Shown: positions 1 through 13,530 of the stretch, piece by piece
How the letters are laid out: each line of letters starts with the position of its first letter
Position numbering within the stretch: the stretch's first letter is position 1
Assembly: GCA_947397865.1 (NCBI GenBank)
Contig: OX377620.1
Location: forward strand, 118,519,085 to 118,583,084
Source of the DNA: Polietes domitor
Taxonomy: Eukaryota > Arthropoda > Insecta > Diptera > Muscidae
DNA: 64,000 bases
Direction: 5' to 3'
Made by a program: the position numbers and the translations under genes
Notes under the pieces: model-generated
The model's input: the letters and a program-made list of their open reading frames with translations, nothing else
The model's database searches: none
Told to the model about the DNA's origin: nothing

Positions 1-1190
1 ATATAACATAGTCTTAAGACTCGATAAAGTTCTGATAACATTTGGAGTAAGTCGTCTGTTGCATGTTTCTGAGTTATTGAAAACGCTGGATAGGGTACAG
101 CAATTGTTACCAAGATCACACCGCAATTTTGAGTTTTTTTAAGTTTTTCTAATATTGCGTAATAAAACGCGCGAAAATTTTAATTTCATGACCTCTGGGT
201 GGTCATGCCTTCTTCGCAAATGTTGGTGTTTTGTTTTTACAATATTCCTCTCCACACAATGCCACAAATGCCAGTACACTCGAACACACACACACAGCCT
301 TGCGTACATATGTGCCACAAAACACACACTTTAATTGATGGCAATTGCCACATGTACTCGTAGCTCAGTATTACAACCACCAACGGAATCGGCGAAAAAA
401 ATCTTTAATTTTTTTTTCGAAACGGCAACGTAACAAAAATTTGTTTGAAATTTACGTTAATTAACGTAATCGTGTACCATAATCGAAAAACACAGACACA
501 CACACACTCGCATAGAGGTATAGAGGTTGTGTTGCATAGTGCCATTGTTGCTGTTGAAGAATCAATTGTCATTTTCCATAGCCACAAAAAACGGCAACGT
601 AACAGCCAATTGCAGCAGCAGCACCGGCTAGTCAGCAATCAAAGAGGGTTAAGGCAAAAACTGAAATGTATAGATTTTGTGTGTGTTTTTTTATTTTTAT
701 TAGACGTATAATTTAACATATGAAATTTTACCGTCAATTGACACGCAAAACTTTGGTATTGGGTGATTGTCGACACAAAGACTTTGTGTAGTTTTTGGTG
801 GCTGGCTGGCTGGTGTTATTGTCTGGTAATTTGAAATTGGAAAATAGGCAACAACTGGCAACAATGGCCAAGAAGTACGTATCGCTTCAAGTCTGCTTGA
901 ATTTTTACACCTGTTTTTTCTGTCTTGCTGCTTTGCTGGAGTTGGTATTCCAATCAAAGCTACCATAATCCAATAGCTGGCAATTACCGTTAAAATAGAT
1001 GTGCTGGAGGTTTTTTCCCATCGTAAAGTCAAGCATTTGCTTTAATGAATCGGCTGTCGAGGAACGATGACATTTCTGTTTTCGGTACGTCATTAGTGAA
1101 TAGTTTGTGATTTGAGTTAAGAAAATGCAAACAAGTACTTATAAACTATGATACATAAGATAGGCTGAAGGTCAGGTTAAGGGAAAAGGG
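1..1190. other. Non-repetitive A/T-rich DNA, no gene seen
   Basis: I see no coding region here. Open frames are short and cross simple-sequence tracts. The stretch holds CA microsatellites near 284-296 and 491-508, a CAG run near 612-622, and a perfect 18-bp palindrome at 452-469 (TTACGTTAATTAACGTAA). The text CGGCAACGTAACA occurs twice (about 423 and 592). It resembles fly intergenic or intronic DNA. Confidence 0.6.
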
Positions 1191-1199
1191 ATAGTCTTG

Positions 1200-3700
1200 A
1201 CGAAATCGCAAAGGCGAAGGACGAGTAAGCTGCAAAATTCAGCTGAAATTTTGGGAAACCCTACTAATTACAACAAGCCATTAATACATACTGAATTTGT
1301 TTTCCCTGCTATCTTTATTTATTTATATTTTATTTATTGCATTGAGAATTTTATGAAATCTTGGCATTGCATTTGATCCAATCTTTACATGGGATTCCAT
1401 ATAAACTAAAATATTAATAGACGACACGGTGACGTATGATTGATATAAATATAGACTTATATTATTCAAAGTATTACAACTTCTGACTCTAATAAACTAT
1501 CAAAATAATTTCAAAGGATTTTAACAGAGGATAAGGCATAGCAGTGTTCGAGGTACTTGACCGCCTTAACGAAACTTTTGCAAACCCTACCGATTACTAT
1601 CCAATAACTTTCGAACAAGAAAAATCTACAAATTAGCAATGAATTTGCCTTTCATGCTATCTTTGTTGCATTCCTATTTTATTGGATTAAGGCTTAGCGT
1701 TGAATTTGATGCAATCTATTAATTATATTAATAAAATAAAAATATATTAATTATATTAATAGTAGACATGGTGACGTATGATTGATATAAATGTAGACTT
1801 ATATTATTCAAAGTATTACAACTTCTGACTCTAATAATATATCAAAATGATTTCAAAGAATTTTAACAGAGAATAAGGCATATCAGTGTTCAGGGTGCTT
1901 GATCTCCTTAACGAATCTTTTGCAAACCCTACCGATTACAATCGAGTAACTTTCGAACAAGTAAAATCTACAAATTCGCAATGAATTTGCCTTTCATGCT
2001 ATCTTTGTTGCATTCCTATTTTATTGGATTAAGGCTTAGCATTGCATTTGATGCAATCGTTACATGGGATTGCATATATATTAATTATATTAATAGTAGA
2101 TATGGGGACGTATGATTGATATTAATACAGTGTGATTTTATTCAAAGTGCCATAACTTCTGACACGAATTTGCTATCGCTATAATTTCAGTGGATTTTAA
2201 CAGAGGATAAGGCATAGAAGAGTTTAAGGTATTTTATGATATTGTTCCTAATTGATGTATGTTTAAATTTTAAAGAAAGTTTACGTGAATGTATTAAATT
2301 TAGATGTTAATTCCACTTTTCATGATATTGATAATAAAAATATTAGCATTTATAATTTAATTTTTATTGGCGTATGTACAGGAATTGATCTACTCTTCCT
2401 ATTATAATAACCTAGTTTTTAAAATAGATCCTACGGTGACGTATAATTGATATTAACTATTGACTTATTTCATTTATCCAGTCCTTTTTTGTTACAATTA
2501 AATAATAATAAAAGTAATGTGTTGTACTAGCTGCATTTACGAACAACGTATATGAACACTTATAGGTATATGATGTATTAACTAAATTCGTAAGTGAAAT
2601 AAATACATATATTGATATAAAATCCTACTTAGAGCAACAAATGATTGTACTTTAGTTGTAAATTTGTCATAAATACCCGGCTTAGTTTGTGACATATTGT
2701 GGTTTTATTATTTAATCTGAGATTGATATTAATTAATGACCATATGTAGTAAAATTAATTTATCTTTTAAAGTAATAATTTTATTTTGAAAAATTTAATA
2801 AATTATGTTAACACATAGTCCACATTTTTAAGGATATTTTTTAAAAATAAATAAATACAAAAATAACGTTTTGAAGTAAGAGAATTTACGAGAATTTTAC
2901 CATTATATGAAGTCTTAACTAACTTTGTAAGGGAAGTAAAAACATAAATCGAATGAAAACCTTACATAGAGCACCAATTGATTGCAATTTATGTGTAGTA
3001 ATTTTTCATTAATACTTCGGATAGTTTTTGATATTTTATAGCTTTAATTTTAGTCTGGGGGATCGTATGATTGATTAATGACCATATTTAGTAAAATTAA
3101 TATATCATTTAAAGTACTAGTACGAACATTTTAACTCTTTTAACAGACAGCCCACATTTATCTAAGATATTTTTTATTAACAGTAATATAAATTAAGTGG
3201 TTTGGGTATGGTGGCGTATAATTACTATTAAATAACCACTATTTTGCTTTGAGACTTAATAACTTTTCAAGGGATCTATCGGTCTATCACATTTCAATGA
3301 GTTTTATTACAGGATATTAGTTGAGATCTAGTTTCTGTCTACTCTACCGTCTATCTCACTATATTTGTCTTCTGATCATCAGTGATATAAATTCTTTGAG
3401 ATGGGTGAGGGTATGGCGAAGTCCAGGAGAATATTACAAAGGAAATAGGGTTAGACAAATTTATAAATAAAATAATTTTTCACTTTCTGTAGACAATCTT
3501 TTTTAAAGATTATTTAGAAAATAATTGGTTTCCGAGTTATTTAAAATTTAGTGGTTTAGATATGGTGGCGTATGATTACTATTAATTATCCACTATTTTG
3601 CTTTAAGACTTAATAACTTTTGAAGGGATCGAACGATCTTTAAAATTTAAACGAGTTTTATTACAAAACACTTGAGAGCTAATGTCTCAGTCCACTCTAG
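1200..3700. repeat. Tandem array A (unit about 330-350 bp, diverged)
   Basis: Units repeat about every 335-350 bp. The first two are the most alike: both carry the text 'attcaaagtattacaacttc', a segment about aaccctaccgattac, and a segment ending aaggcttagc. Later units are strongly diverged. The shared motif (read on this strand as GTGACGTATGATTGATAT) occurs near 1427, 1768, 2101, 2433, 3208 and 3561, with decayed versions near 2721 and 3057. No coding potential is seen. Array limits are approximate. Confidence 0.75.
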
Positions 3701-3979
3701 GATATAACTTTGACTTATTACCTCACTAGATTTGTATTGCATTTTTAGTAATATAACTTCTATGATTGCGGTGACTTCAACTTACATTGTCGCGGACTGC
3801 TGCAAACTCCAAACTTGTATAAATTTCTTAACGGTTTCAACTGATAACATCACAATATTTGGAAAGCTTACCTGTAATGAGATGAATGGTAGAGAAAAGA
3901 CATTAGTAATTGTTACTTGGAATAAATAGGAAATAAATAAATATATATTATTTACACAATGCAACAAAAAAGAAAAATG

Positions 3980-4900
3980 TTGTGTCAGAGACCTCAAAAA
4001 TATTTTTCGTTTGTTTTTATAAAGTCCAGCTTCTTTTATTTAATTTTTTATGGACAATTTTCGTTTCATTTTTTTTACTAAAATTCAGATTTTCGTCGAA
4101 GGTTTATATAATATTTGTACTCTCATCTTGGAAATATAAATTCGATTACATCCGTTTGTATGTTAAATTAAAGATAATAAAGATGGCTATAAATCTTGCC
4201 ACCCTCATTTTCACATAGGAGCAGTGGTTCAGTTTGCAATCTCCAAAAAATGGAGAAAAATTTAATTTTTTCCAAAAAATCTTTTTGTTTGCTGGTACGA
4301 AAGTAATCAAAAAAAATATGGAAAAAAACAGTTTGTTTATTTTTTGAATAGCTAATATTCTAACGAAGAAAACAATGTCTACACGTAAAAGATCTATGGA
4401 TAAATGTAGAAGTTATGGCTTTCTTTGTAGAAGCAAAAGATTATTTAAAAAAAATCGCGAATTTCTAAATTTGTGGTTATATATTTGGATGAATTCTATT
4501 TTTTTAGGAGTTTTTGGTTTAAAGATAATTCTGATGGCTACAAATGTTTTGACTCTCATTTTCACATAGAAACAGTTGTTCACAAAAAACAGTGATTAAC
4601 AAAAAAAAATATATTTTTTTTGGAAGAAAAAAATCTTTTTCTTGCTGACCCAAAAAATCGTAGAAATGGGGAAAAATATTTATATTTATATATGGATATT
4701 TTACATCCATAGATAAATTTAGAACTTATGGCACCTTTGATAAAAGATTTCTTTAAATCTTGATTTTCTAAATTTGTGGTTCTAAATTTCATGGACGCAT
4801 TATAGTTTTTAGGAGTTATTGGATTTTTTCGAATTTTTAGTTTCATAAAATTTATTTTTTTCTATTTTTCAGGAAAATTTTGATTTTTTTGAATTTTTAT
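3980..4900 (+). repeat. Dispersed repeat family R, two partial copies
   Basis: Two modules can be recognised in order. Module 1 has 'tttgtactctcat', then 'aaagataataaagatggct', then 'cacataggagcagtggttca' and 'ctccaaaaaatggagaaaaa'. Module 2 begins 'aacgaagaaaacaatg' and continues 'tctatggataaatgtagaag'. Both modules recur together at 39900-40280 and, reversed, at 48080-48900. A second partial module 1 lies at 4520-4640. Short open frames here are not protein-like. I cannot assign the family to a transposon class. Confidence 0.65.
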
Positions 4901-6050
4901 TTTCTTAAAATAAAATAACCCCACTCTCAATGGGGGGTTTGACCTCTGTTTGAGTGCTAGCTTAGCTCTGCCTCAATATGTACCTACTCTGCCTCAATCT
5001 TTTGCTTCTGTAATCTTTTGCTTGTCCCAGCCCTCAACGAAATTAGATCACAACATTTATTTTCTGGTGGCTGATGGCTGCTTGCTGTCCAGGCAGTAAT
5101 TGTGAAAGAAAACCATTCATTTCTTTTATAAATCTCTCAATTTTTCATGAAAAATCACTTAAAATCCTGGGTAATTCGTTTAGAGTGATCACCATAAATC
5201 ATTGGCTTCCAAAGCGCGCGCACACTTTTCGCATCACCCGTTGTCTCTTGCAGTTTCGGCGTCATCGCTGAATGTCTGTCGGTCTGTCTTATGGCAGCTC
5301 GAGCGCTCGCTCGCTCGCTTTCAATCGTTTGCATAATTGTACGCATGCGCATCATTAATCATGTTGTACAAACAAGATTTTTCATTCAAAAGCGGTAGAT
5401 TATTTTACATTATTCGTTCATCTTCGCACAAGACATGCGTTCAACATTTGTATTGAGTGGTGTTTTCTATTTATATGGATACCAGTGTCGAGTCCATGGA
5501 GGGGAGGCCGCAAAAGATGCTTCCAGTTGTTGTAGACCGTTAATATATATATTTTGTGTGTCATATGAGCAGTGGTGGTACGTGAGTTATACGGATTCGC
5601 AGCCATCGAGAATGAATAGATGGATGTTGCGCGCGCATGCGTGCCAGGCGGCAGTGCTACATGTCCGGCACATTTGCAGCCTTACAATGCCATGTTAAGT
5701 AGTCGTAATACTGCCACTAATGTATGCAACAACAACAATAGCAAACATTAGCAATGCAACAAAAAATATTCATAAATTTATTGCGTAATGCCAGGCTGCC
5801 TGCCGGCCAGCCAAACATTAGTTTAGTGCTCGTTCGTTGGTTCGGTTGCGGACACTGTGTGGGAGTGGAGATTATTACTGGAGGCATATAAATTATTTTG
5901 TGATGCGAACGAGTGATAACATTAGGAAATAAATACCACTGAAAGTTATAAATTTAGCTTTGGGCACAATTTGACATACATATATATAAATGTTTTTTTG
6001 GAGCGTACGTAACTCTTTGTTTTTTCGTTTTTGAGAGAGATGGTCTGAGG
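4900..6050. other. Non-repetitive DNA with GCTC microsatellite
   Basis: No gene is recognised. Base composition is less A/T-rich than the flanking repeats. A (GCTC)n tract lies near 5296-5320. Short open frames on both strands overlap one another and have no family resemblance. Confidence 0.5.
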
Positions 6051-7240
6051 AGGTGTAATAATTATATCAAATTTCAAGATGATCTACGATAATAACCAAT
6101 AGTCGAACTCGTTGATGTTCTAAGACATCAAAAAGTTGACCCAAGTTTCAGTTTCATTCAAAATGTTCATAAAATCAACACATTTTTTTATAGGATCAAA
6201 ATATTCTATTTTTTTACTAAAATAAATATAAAAATGTGGCCGAAATATAAAAACGTATTTTGGTCTGGATTGTTTCATAAAATCAACACAATTTGTTTCT
6301 ATTTTTTAGTAAAATTAAAATTTTCGTAGAAGGTACCTTGAATATATTTTTTCAATTTTTTTACTAAAGTTTTGTAAAAAAATAAAAAAAAAAATGTCAT
6401 AAAATTTATAGTGTTGATTTTATTAATCAGTCGATGAACAAAAAAAATTGTTGAGTCCAAGACCTAACATGTTTTTCTTGAGGGTTCAGTGAGGCAAAAT
6501 GATTCATAAAATCAACACAATTTTTATAGGATCAAAATATTTTATTTTTCTTTTACTAAAATAAATATAAAAATTGTGGCCGAAATATAAAAACGTATTT
6601 TGGTCTGGATGTTTTCATAAAATCAACACAATTTTTTTCTATTTTTTTTAGTAAAATTAAAATTTTCGTAGAAAATATCTTTAATATATTTTTTCAATTT
6701 TTTTACTAAAATAAAAAATTTGTGCCCGAGACCAAATATTAATTGTATAGATAGTTTAATAAAATCATCACAAAAAATATGAATAATTTTTTTTCGGATT
6801 CATAAAATCAATACAAAAAATTATGGAAATTTTTTTTATATTTTTTTTTTCTAAGATTGCAATAGGCCCCCAAAGATTTGGGGGCTCGGTGTCATTATTG
6901 GAAAAAAGTGATAATTTTCTAAAGCAACATTTTTCTATTTTTTTAAAAATAAATAAAAACTTTATGACCGCGACCTAAAAATTTATTTTTTCTGATTCAT
7001 AAAATCAATACAAAAAATTTTGGAAATTTTTTTTTATATTTTTTTTCTAAAATTGCAACAGGCCCCAAACCTTTGGGCCTCGGTGTCAATCTTGGAAAAA
7101 ATGATAATTTTCTCAGGCTCATATCTTGCAAACCGTTTGGAATTTTGATTTACACTCAAAATCACAAAAAAAAAACAATATCTACAAATCCCTAATATAA
7201 AAATGACATAACTCATAATTTTTAAGAAATTGATTTTTTG
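6050..7240. repeat. Tandem duplications in A/T-rich DNA
   Basis: A segment of about 330 bp is repeated: 6166-6400 matches 6500-6715, including 'ggccgaaatataaaaacg' and 'ttaaaattttcgtagaa'. Further on, 6785-6925 matches 6985-7115, including 'gattcataaaatcaatac' and 'gctcggtgtcat' or 'cctcggtgtcaa'. In the 6785 unit a short C-run and G-run form a hairpin (about 6866-6884). I see no coding. Confidence 0.7.
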
Positions 7241-7279
7241 TTATCGATTTGCAAAACAATACGAGTTAGATCTAAGGGT

Positions 7280-8620
7280 AACGATATTTAAAAAATCTAT
7301 GGATAAATGTAGAAGTTATGTTGCTCTTTGTGGAGACAAAATATTTTTTAAATCCTGAATTTTAGATTTTTGTTTAAATATCCCAAAGAAACCCCCTACA
7401 AATCAGATAACACTATATTTTGGTTAATTTTATAACAGCTGGGTTCTGAATAAACCAAGGCCTAGTTGAAGAAAATCTAAAATAAATATAGAACTTATGT
7501 GCTATTGTTGTAGAAGTAAGGAATTTCTAAAAATCGTGTAACTTTTTCCAAGTTTGTGCTAAAATTGATTTAAAAAATGGGCCACAACTTTTACGTTTAG
7601 ATTTTCTTCAAATTGTTCTCTTCGTTAAGAACGCAGCTAATATAAAATAATTTGAAATATATGCTTATAAAAATTATATGAAATATATGCGTTATAAAAT
7701 TACCAAAAAAAAAAAAAAATTACGAAAAAAAATAATAAATATTTTCTTGTTTAAATGCCCAAATTGGATGCGATATTTTATTTGTATATATTGTATCTAC
7801 GGCTTTCTTTTGATAAGTGACTTATAGTGAAATTTGACGTAGAATATTTTTTCCATTCACATAAACCCCCTAAAATTCAGTTTTGCATAACAATTTAGCA
7901 CCAATTCGGAAAAAGTGCAAAATTAAGCCTTAAATCATTAAATAACGTGAAGATGCGCTTTACAAATTAGATTACAGTAGATTTTGTTTTATTTATAATA
8001 GTTTATTAATTAATTATTAATTATTAAACAGCGAAAAACAAATTTTGCTGGGCTAATAGTTGAGATCTTAGCGAAGAAAACAAGGTCTGTTTGAAAAAAA
8101 TCTATGAATAAATGTAGAACTTAAGACCCTTTTTCTAGAAGCAAGGGAATTTAAAAAAATCGTGCACCAATTTTTTTAAGTTTTCGCTTAAATTGATTTA
8201 CAAGGGGACCATAACTTCTACATTTATTGATCTTTCGAGTTATTGATTTTTCGAGTTATTTATCTAAAATATAAAGAAATCACGATTTTTAAAAATCTAC
8301 ATTTTACGCATAGACATTAATTTCTTCTTTAGTGTGTTGGCTACTAAAAAATCTAACGTATTTGTTTTTCTTCAGTTTTTTCTATTTTTCGTTTTTTTTT
8401 TTAATAAAAATTATAAATAATTTCTTGTTTCAGTACCCAAATTGGTAGAGATACATTATTTATATATATTATATTATACAGATTTCTTTTATTCGGTAAC
8501 TTATAGTGAAATTTGATGTAGAATAATTTTTCCAATTCACATCAATCCCCTAAAATTCAGTTTTATGGGGCAATTTAGCACCAATTCGGAAAAAGTACCA
8601 AATTAAAATCGATTTCAAGT
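7280..8620 (+). repeat. Tandem duplication of about 0.65 kb (family R module 2 plus tail)
   Basis: The segment around 7430-7930 is repeated at about 8050-8610. Shared text includes a start related to 'gcgaagaaaacaaggtctg', then 'aatagtagaaatttatg'-like degenerate sequence, 'cttatagtgaaatttga', 'cccctaaaattcagtttt' and 'agcaccaattcggaaaaagt'. The two tails are much better conserved than the middles. The tail also occurs reversed at 31270-31450. Confidence 0.65.
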
Positions 8621-8639
8621 TTTGATTGATTTCTGGCAT

Positions 8640-9490
8640 TTAAGTTGAGTTTTGAAGTTTGGTGTCTGCAATTATTTTTGTAGAACATTTTGACTCGTTA
8701 AAATTCTGTTTTTTGCACTTTTTCAAAAAAGGGACCAAAAAGATCCCTTTATTTAGGAGCTAGAGGGTTAAACTGTTTCACAAAAATGTTACTCGTAGTG
8801 TTTTAAATCATATTGCTAAACTCATTCTAGACTGAAAATGTAAGGATCACAAGGTTTCCCATGCTAATTCACAATAAGAATGTCCAAAATGAAGTTTTTT
8901 GTTTGTTTTATGACTGATTTTTACCCTTTTGGGAAAAAGGGACCAAAATGACCTCCTTATTGAGGAGCTAGAGGGTTAAAATGTTCTACAAAAATGTTCT
9001 CGTAGTGTTTTGAGTAATATTGACGAACACTTCCTGTACTTAAAATGTAAGGATCACAAGGTTTCCTATGACAATTCATCAAAAGAATATGCAAAAAGGA
9101 TATTTATCCTTTTGCACAAAATGGACCAAAAAGACCCCTTTATTGAAATGCTAGAGGGTTAAAATAGTTTACAAAAATCTTCCTCCTAGTGTTCTAAATA
9201 ATATTTCTGAATATATCCTGTTGTTAAATGTAAGGATCTTAAGGTTTCCTATGCCTATTCATCATAGGAATGTGCAAAATGGGTGATTTTTATACTTTTG
9301 CACGAAAGGTACCAAAAAGACCACTATAATGATGAGATAGTGGGTTAATGTTCCACAAAAATGTTCCTCATAGTGTTTTAAGTAATATTGCTGAAAGCAT
9401 CCCGTACACAGTACGGGATACTCACATTTTAAATGTGAGGATCACAAGGTTTCCTGTGCCGAATCATCACAAGAATGTCATTCATCATCA
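8640..9490 (+). repeat. Tandem array B, forward copy (unit about 175-190 bp)
   Basis: Four to five diverged units share 'gagctagagggttaaa', 'ttccacaaaaatgttcctc', 'tagtgttttaagtaatatt', 'gtaaggatcacaaggttt' and 'cctatgccaattcatc'. The last unit contains a short perfect hairpin at 9399-9419. The same array appears reversed at 13530-14000 and 30480-31250. No open frame follows the repeat period, so it is probably non-coding. Confidence 0.8.
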
Positions 9491-10430
9491 AAGATCATTG
9501 TTATAAACTTTTTTAATTTTCCTTATTATATTATTTTTTTCGATCATTTGAGGATTATTGGGTCATTCTCACACAAATGGTCCTAACCTAATTTCTGAGT
9601 AAATTATGAACTTTCATTTTCCACCTCATTATTTTCTAAGTGTATTAATCCCAGCCATATTCCATTCACAGTTTGCCATTTTTTTGGCCAATTTATGTTA
9701 AACAAAATCCAAAAAAAGAAATCTTGTCTTTCTTGGTTTTATCTCCAAAAATAAAATAAAAAGAAAACATAAAAAATTATATCCATAAAAAGAGCGATAA
9801 TAAAATTTTCGCTCTTTCCGTTTAACCCAAAATGGCTAAAACAACCTATAATTTTGTGTATTTTCTGTTGGTTTAAGCTTAACATAAATTAGCATTTAAA
9901 GATGGTAATGCTTCAAAATCCCGGTGCAAAAAAAAAAAAAAAAAACAACGCACAACGAACACTTAAAAGTGACGACGACGACGACGAGTGACTTCTGGGG
10001 ATGATGATGATCATCATCCACCAGCATCTTTGCCAGGCATCAAACAAAAAGCTCCGTACATGTTGATGTACATCTATGATATTAATAAGATTTATTTGTA
10101 ATCAGTGTTTATTACCATATAATTTAAGATAGGAATATACATATGCATGTATGTGATATGAGGGTATGTGGGTATGTGTGGCTTAGAGAAGATCATGTTT
10201 AGCCGGCCGATGGATGCCATGGTAATGGGCGGCAGTGTGTTCTCTCTATAGCCAGTGGCACAGTGGATGATTTCAATATAAAGCAAAAGAGAAAGAAATA
10301 TATCCTGAACTTGGAATTTTTTTGAGGGTGCAATGAAGCGCATAAAAAATATGAATATTTTTTAATTAATTTATTTTAAGGTAGCTTCAATATTTGCACT
10401 TTAAGTTTGCGAGTATAAATCCCAGCACTA
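9490..10430. other. Non-repetitive DNA with short microsatellites
   Basis: No gene is seen. It holds an A-run of about 18 bases near 9927-9945, a (GAC)n tract near 9971-9987, and 'atgatgatgatcatcatcc' just downstream. Telltale protein motifs are absent in all frames. Confidence 0.5.
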
Positions 10431-10439
10431 CAAATTATA

Positions 10440-12540
10440 CGTTGGGTTAATGGTAATTTTGGGGGCTATAAAATTCTTGACTTTCACATAGATGCAGTGG
10501 TTTAGGAACAGTCGCCAAAAAATGGAGAAGAAATATTTTTTAAAACAATATTTTTTGCTGGCACAAAAAAATGAAAAAGATAAAAAATCGAAAAATTAGT
10601 TTTTTTGCATAATTATTATTTTTTGTATTTATTGTTTTTTCCCAAAAAAATTATTATTTTTCAAAAATATTTTCTTGCAGACACGAACAAAATAATAAAA
10701 GATCGAAAATTTGCTTTTATTTTTGAAAATTATTTTTTTTTCTATTTATTATGGTTTTTTGGAACCTATTTTTTTGAAAAAAGAGAATTTTATTAAAAAT
10801 ATTTTTTGTTGGCGCAAAAAAAAAATGAATAAAAAAATCGATAAATTAGTTCTATTTTTTGAAAATTATTATTTTTTAGTATTTATTATGGTTTTTTCGA
10901 AAAAAACTTTTTTTAATATTTTCTTGCAGAGACGAAAAAAATGAATAAAAGATCAAACAATTAGTTTTATTTTTGAAAATTATTATTTTTTCCGATTTAT
11001 TGTTTTTTTTTGTTTTTCAAAAAAAAATATTTTTAAATTTTAAAAATATTGTTTTCTGGCACGAAAAAAATTAATAAAAAATCGAAAAATAGTTTTATTT
11101 TATTTTTAAGTTTTCGTATTTATTGTTTTTTTTTTAATATTTCTTTTTAAAATATTTTCAGATACGAAAACAATAAAATAACAACAAAAAGATCGAAAAA
11201 TTAGTTTTATTTTTTATTTTTATTTCCTACTTTTATTTTTTACTAAAAATATTTTTCTTTCGAAAAAAATATTTTTTTGAAATAATTTTTTGTTGGCATG
11301 AAAAAATTAAAAAAATAGTTTTATTTTATTTTTTGAAAATTATTATTATTTTCCTATTTATTATTACTGTTTTTTGTGCCGCCTTAAAATGATTTCTTCT
11401 CGAAAAAATCATTTTTTTCTCAAAAACATTTTTTTTTAATTTTCTTGCAGAGACGAAAAAAAGAATAAAAGATCAAAAAATTAGTTTTATTTTTGAAAAT
11501 TATTATGTTTTGTTTTTCAAAAAAAATTATTTTTAAATTTTAAAAATATTGTTTTCTGGCACGAAAAAAATTAAATTAATAAAAAATCAAAAAAATAGTT
11601 TAATTTTATTTTTTGAAAATTATTACGTTTTCGTATTGATTGTTTTTTTTTTTTTTTTCAAAAAAAATATTTCTTTTTAAATATTTTTAGATACGAAAAC
11701 AATAAAATAACAATAAAAAAGATCGAAAAATTAGTTTTTTTTTTTGATTTTTTTTTTATTTTTATTTCCTATTTTTATTTTTTACTAAAAATGTTGTTTT
11801 CGAAAAAAATTATTTTTTCAAATAATTTTTTGCTGGCATGAAAAAATTAATAAAAAATTAAAAAAAATATTTTATTTTTTAAAAATTATTATTATTTTCC
11901 AATTTATTATTGTTTTTGTGCCATCTTAAAATGATTTTTTTTTTCGAAAAAATCAATTTTTTCTCAAAAACATTTTTTTTAATATTTTCTTGCAGAGACG
12001 AAAAAAATTAATAAAAGATCAAAAAATTAGTTTTATTTTTGAAAATTATTATTTTTTTCCGATTTGTTTTTTTGTTTTTCAAAAAAAATAATTTTTAAAT
12101 TTTAAAAATATTGTTTTCTGGCACGAAAAAAAATTAATAAAAAATCAAAAAATAGTTTTATTTTATTTTTTGAAAATTATTACGTTTCGTATTCATTGTT
12201 TTTTTTTCAAAAAAAATATTTCTTTTTAAAATATTTTCAGATACGAAAACAATAAAAAGATCGAAAAATTAGTTTTATTTTTGAAATTTTTTTATTTTTA
12301 TTTCCTATTTTTATTTTTTTACTAAAAATGTTTTTTTTTTCGAAAAAAAAATATTTTTTTTTAAATAATTTTTTGCTGGCATGAACAAATTAATAAAAAA
12401 TCAAAAAATAGTTTTATTTTATTTTTTGAAAATTATTATTATTTTCCTATATATTATTGTTTTTGGTGTCACCTTAAAATGATTTTTTTTTCGAAAAAAT
12501 CATTTTTTTTCTCAATTTTTTAGAGATTGTTCCTAAATCT
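10440..12540 (+). repeat. Higher-order A/T tandem array
   Basis: Monomers of about 115-140 bp are built from A-runs and T-runs punctuated by short markers. Four marker types follow in fixed order: 'cttgcagagacgaaa', 'tctggcacgaaaaaa', 'cagatacgaaaacaataaa' and 'ttggcatgaa' (plus 'ccttaaaatgatt'). The four-monomer block occurs three times, with 'cttgcagagacg' at 10923, 11444 and 11989, so the block lengths are 521 and 545 bp. Simpler monomers precede it (10440-10920). Apparent open frames are made of Phe, Ile, Lys and Asn only and are not genes. Confidence 0.8.
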
Positions 12541-12559
12541 CTGTGAAAGTAGGGAAAGT

Positions 12560-13530
12560 GAAGTTCGCAGCATTTGTAGGCACCACAATTTCATTTAATT
12601 AAACATATAAGTGAGTGTTATCGGATATATATTTCAAAAAATATTAATTAATTAAAGTTATATTTTTTAATTTTTATTTTTGTAAAATAAATTGTATTAA
12701 ATTTATTTTAATAGTTTCGTCAAAATAGTTTTAATATAGTGTAATCTGAACAATTGGAGGACCGTGAAAGTACATAATAATAACGAATGAAAAAATATAT
12801 ATCGTCCACTGTGACCTCCGCCAACATACCGTCGTCAGTTAGATGGCCGTCCGTCCAACAGCCGGCCGGACATGCATCTTATTCGTTTACCCATCGCATG
12901 GCATGGCTTGGCATGTAAACGTAATGTAATTGTGCGTTTTGCAGCTGCAATTTTAACGCATAAAAATCTTAGCATAATCATTGTTGCTGTTCTTGCTCTA
13001 GCTGTTGTTGTTTGTTATCTAAACACAAGAAGTTTAGTTAAATTAGAAGAATATCGCAGTTTGGTTGTTCTATCTTCTTCTGCTGCTGCTGCCAAGACAA
13101 GAGATGAGACGATTATCATGGCACACCGTACGTTCTTGAGCGTATTGCAGATGTTTGGCCGATTACACCGATGAGGAGCAAAAACGTACGTAAATTTACA
13201 TAAATGCGGTTGCCAAGATTTAAATATAAGTTTTGTGTGGCAACAGCAGCAGCAGCAGCACAAATGCTGTTACATACACTCGCACAACAGCAAAATAAAT
13301 AACACATAAATCAACAAACAGAACGAACAGAATTTCTCTGTAAGAGGAATAGTAAAATATGGAGGTACGCAGGCAAATTTATATATAGAGCTCGAAATGA
13401 AATCCGTAATAATTGATTTAACACTAGCTCTACCAAAGGGATCATTTTTATTATAAAAATTTTCACACTATTTAAAATTATGAGGTAGAAAATATTTAAT
13501 ATTTTTTTATTGATGTTCCAATGTTCCAAT
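12560..13530. other. Non-repetitive island with CTG/CAG tracts
   Basis: No gene is recognised. The island holds GCTGCTGCTGCT near 13080-13092 and CAGCAGCAGCAGCAG near 13245-13260, which create spurious Ala and Cys runs in the open frames across them. The segment 12530-12600 is a decayed reverse piece of family R module 1 ('ctgtgaaagt...gcatttgtagg'). Confidence 0.5.

Noticed and set aside
10605..10944. Phe/Ile/Lys-rich open frames resembling membrane segments
   Set aside because: They are translations of alternating A- and T-runs of the higher-order array.
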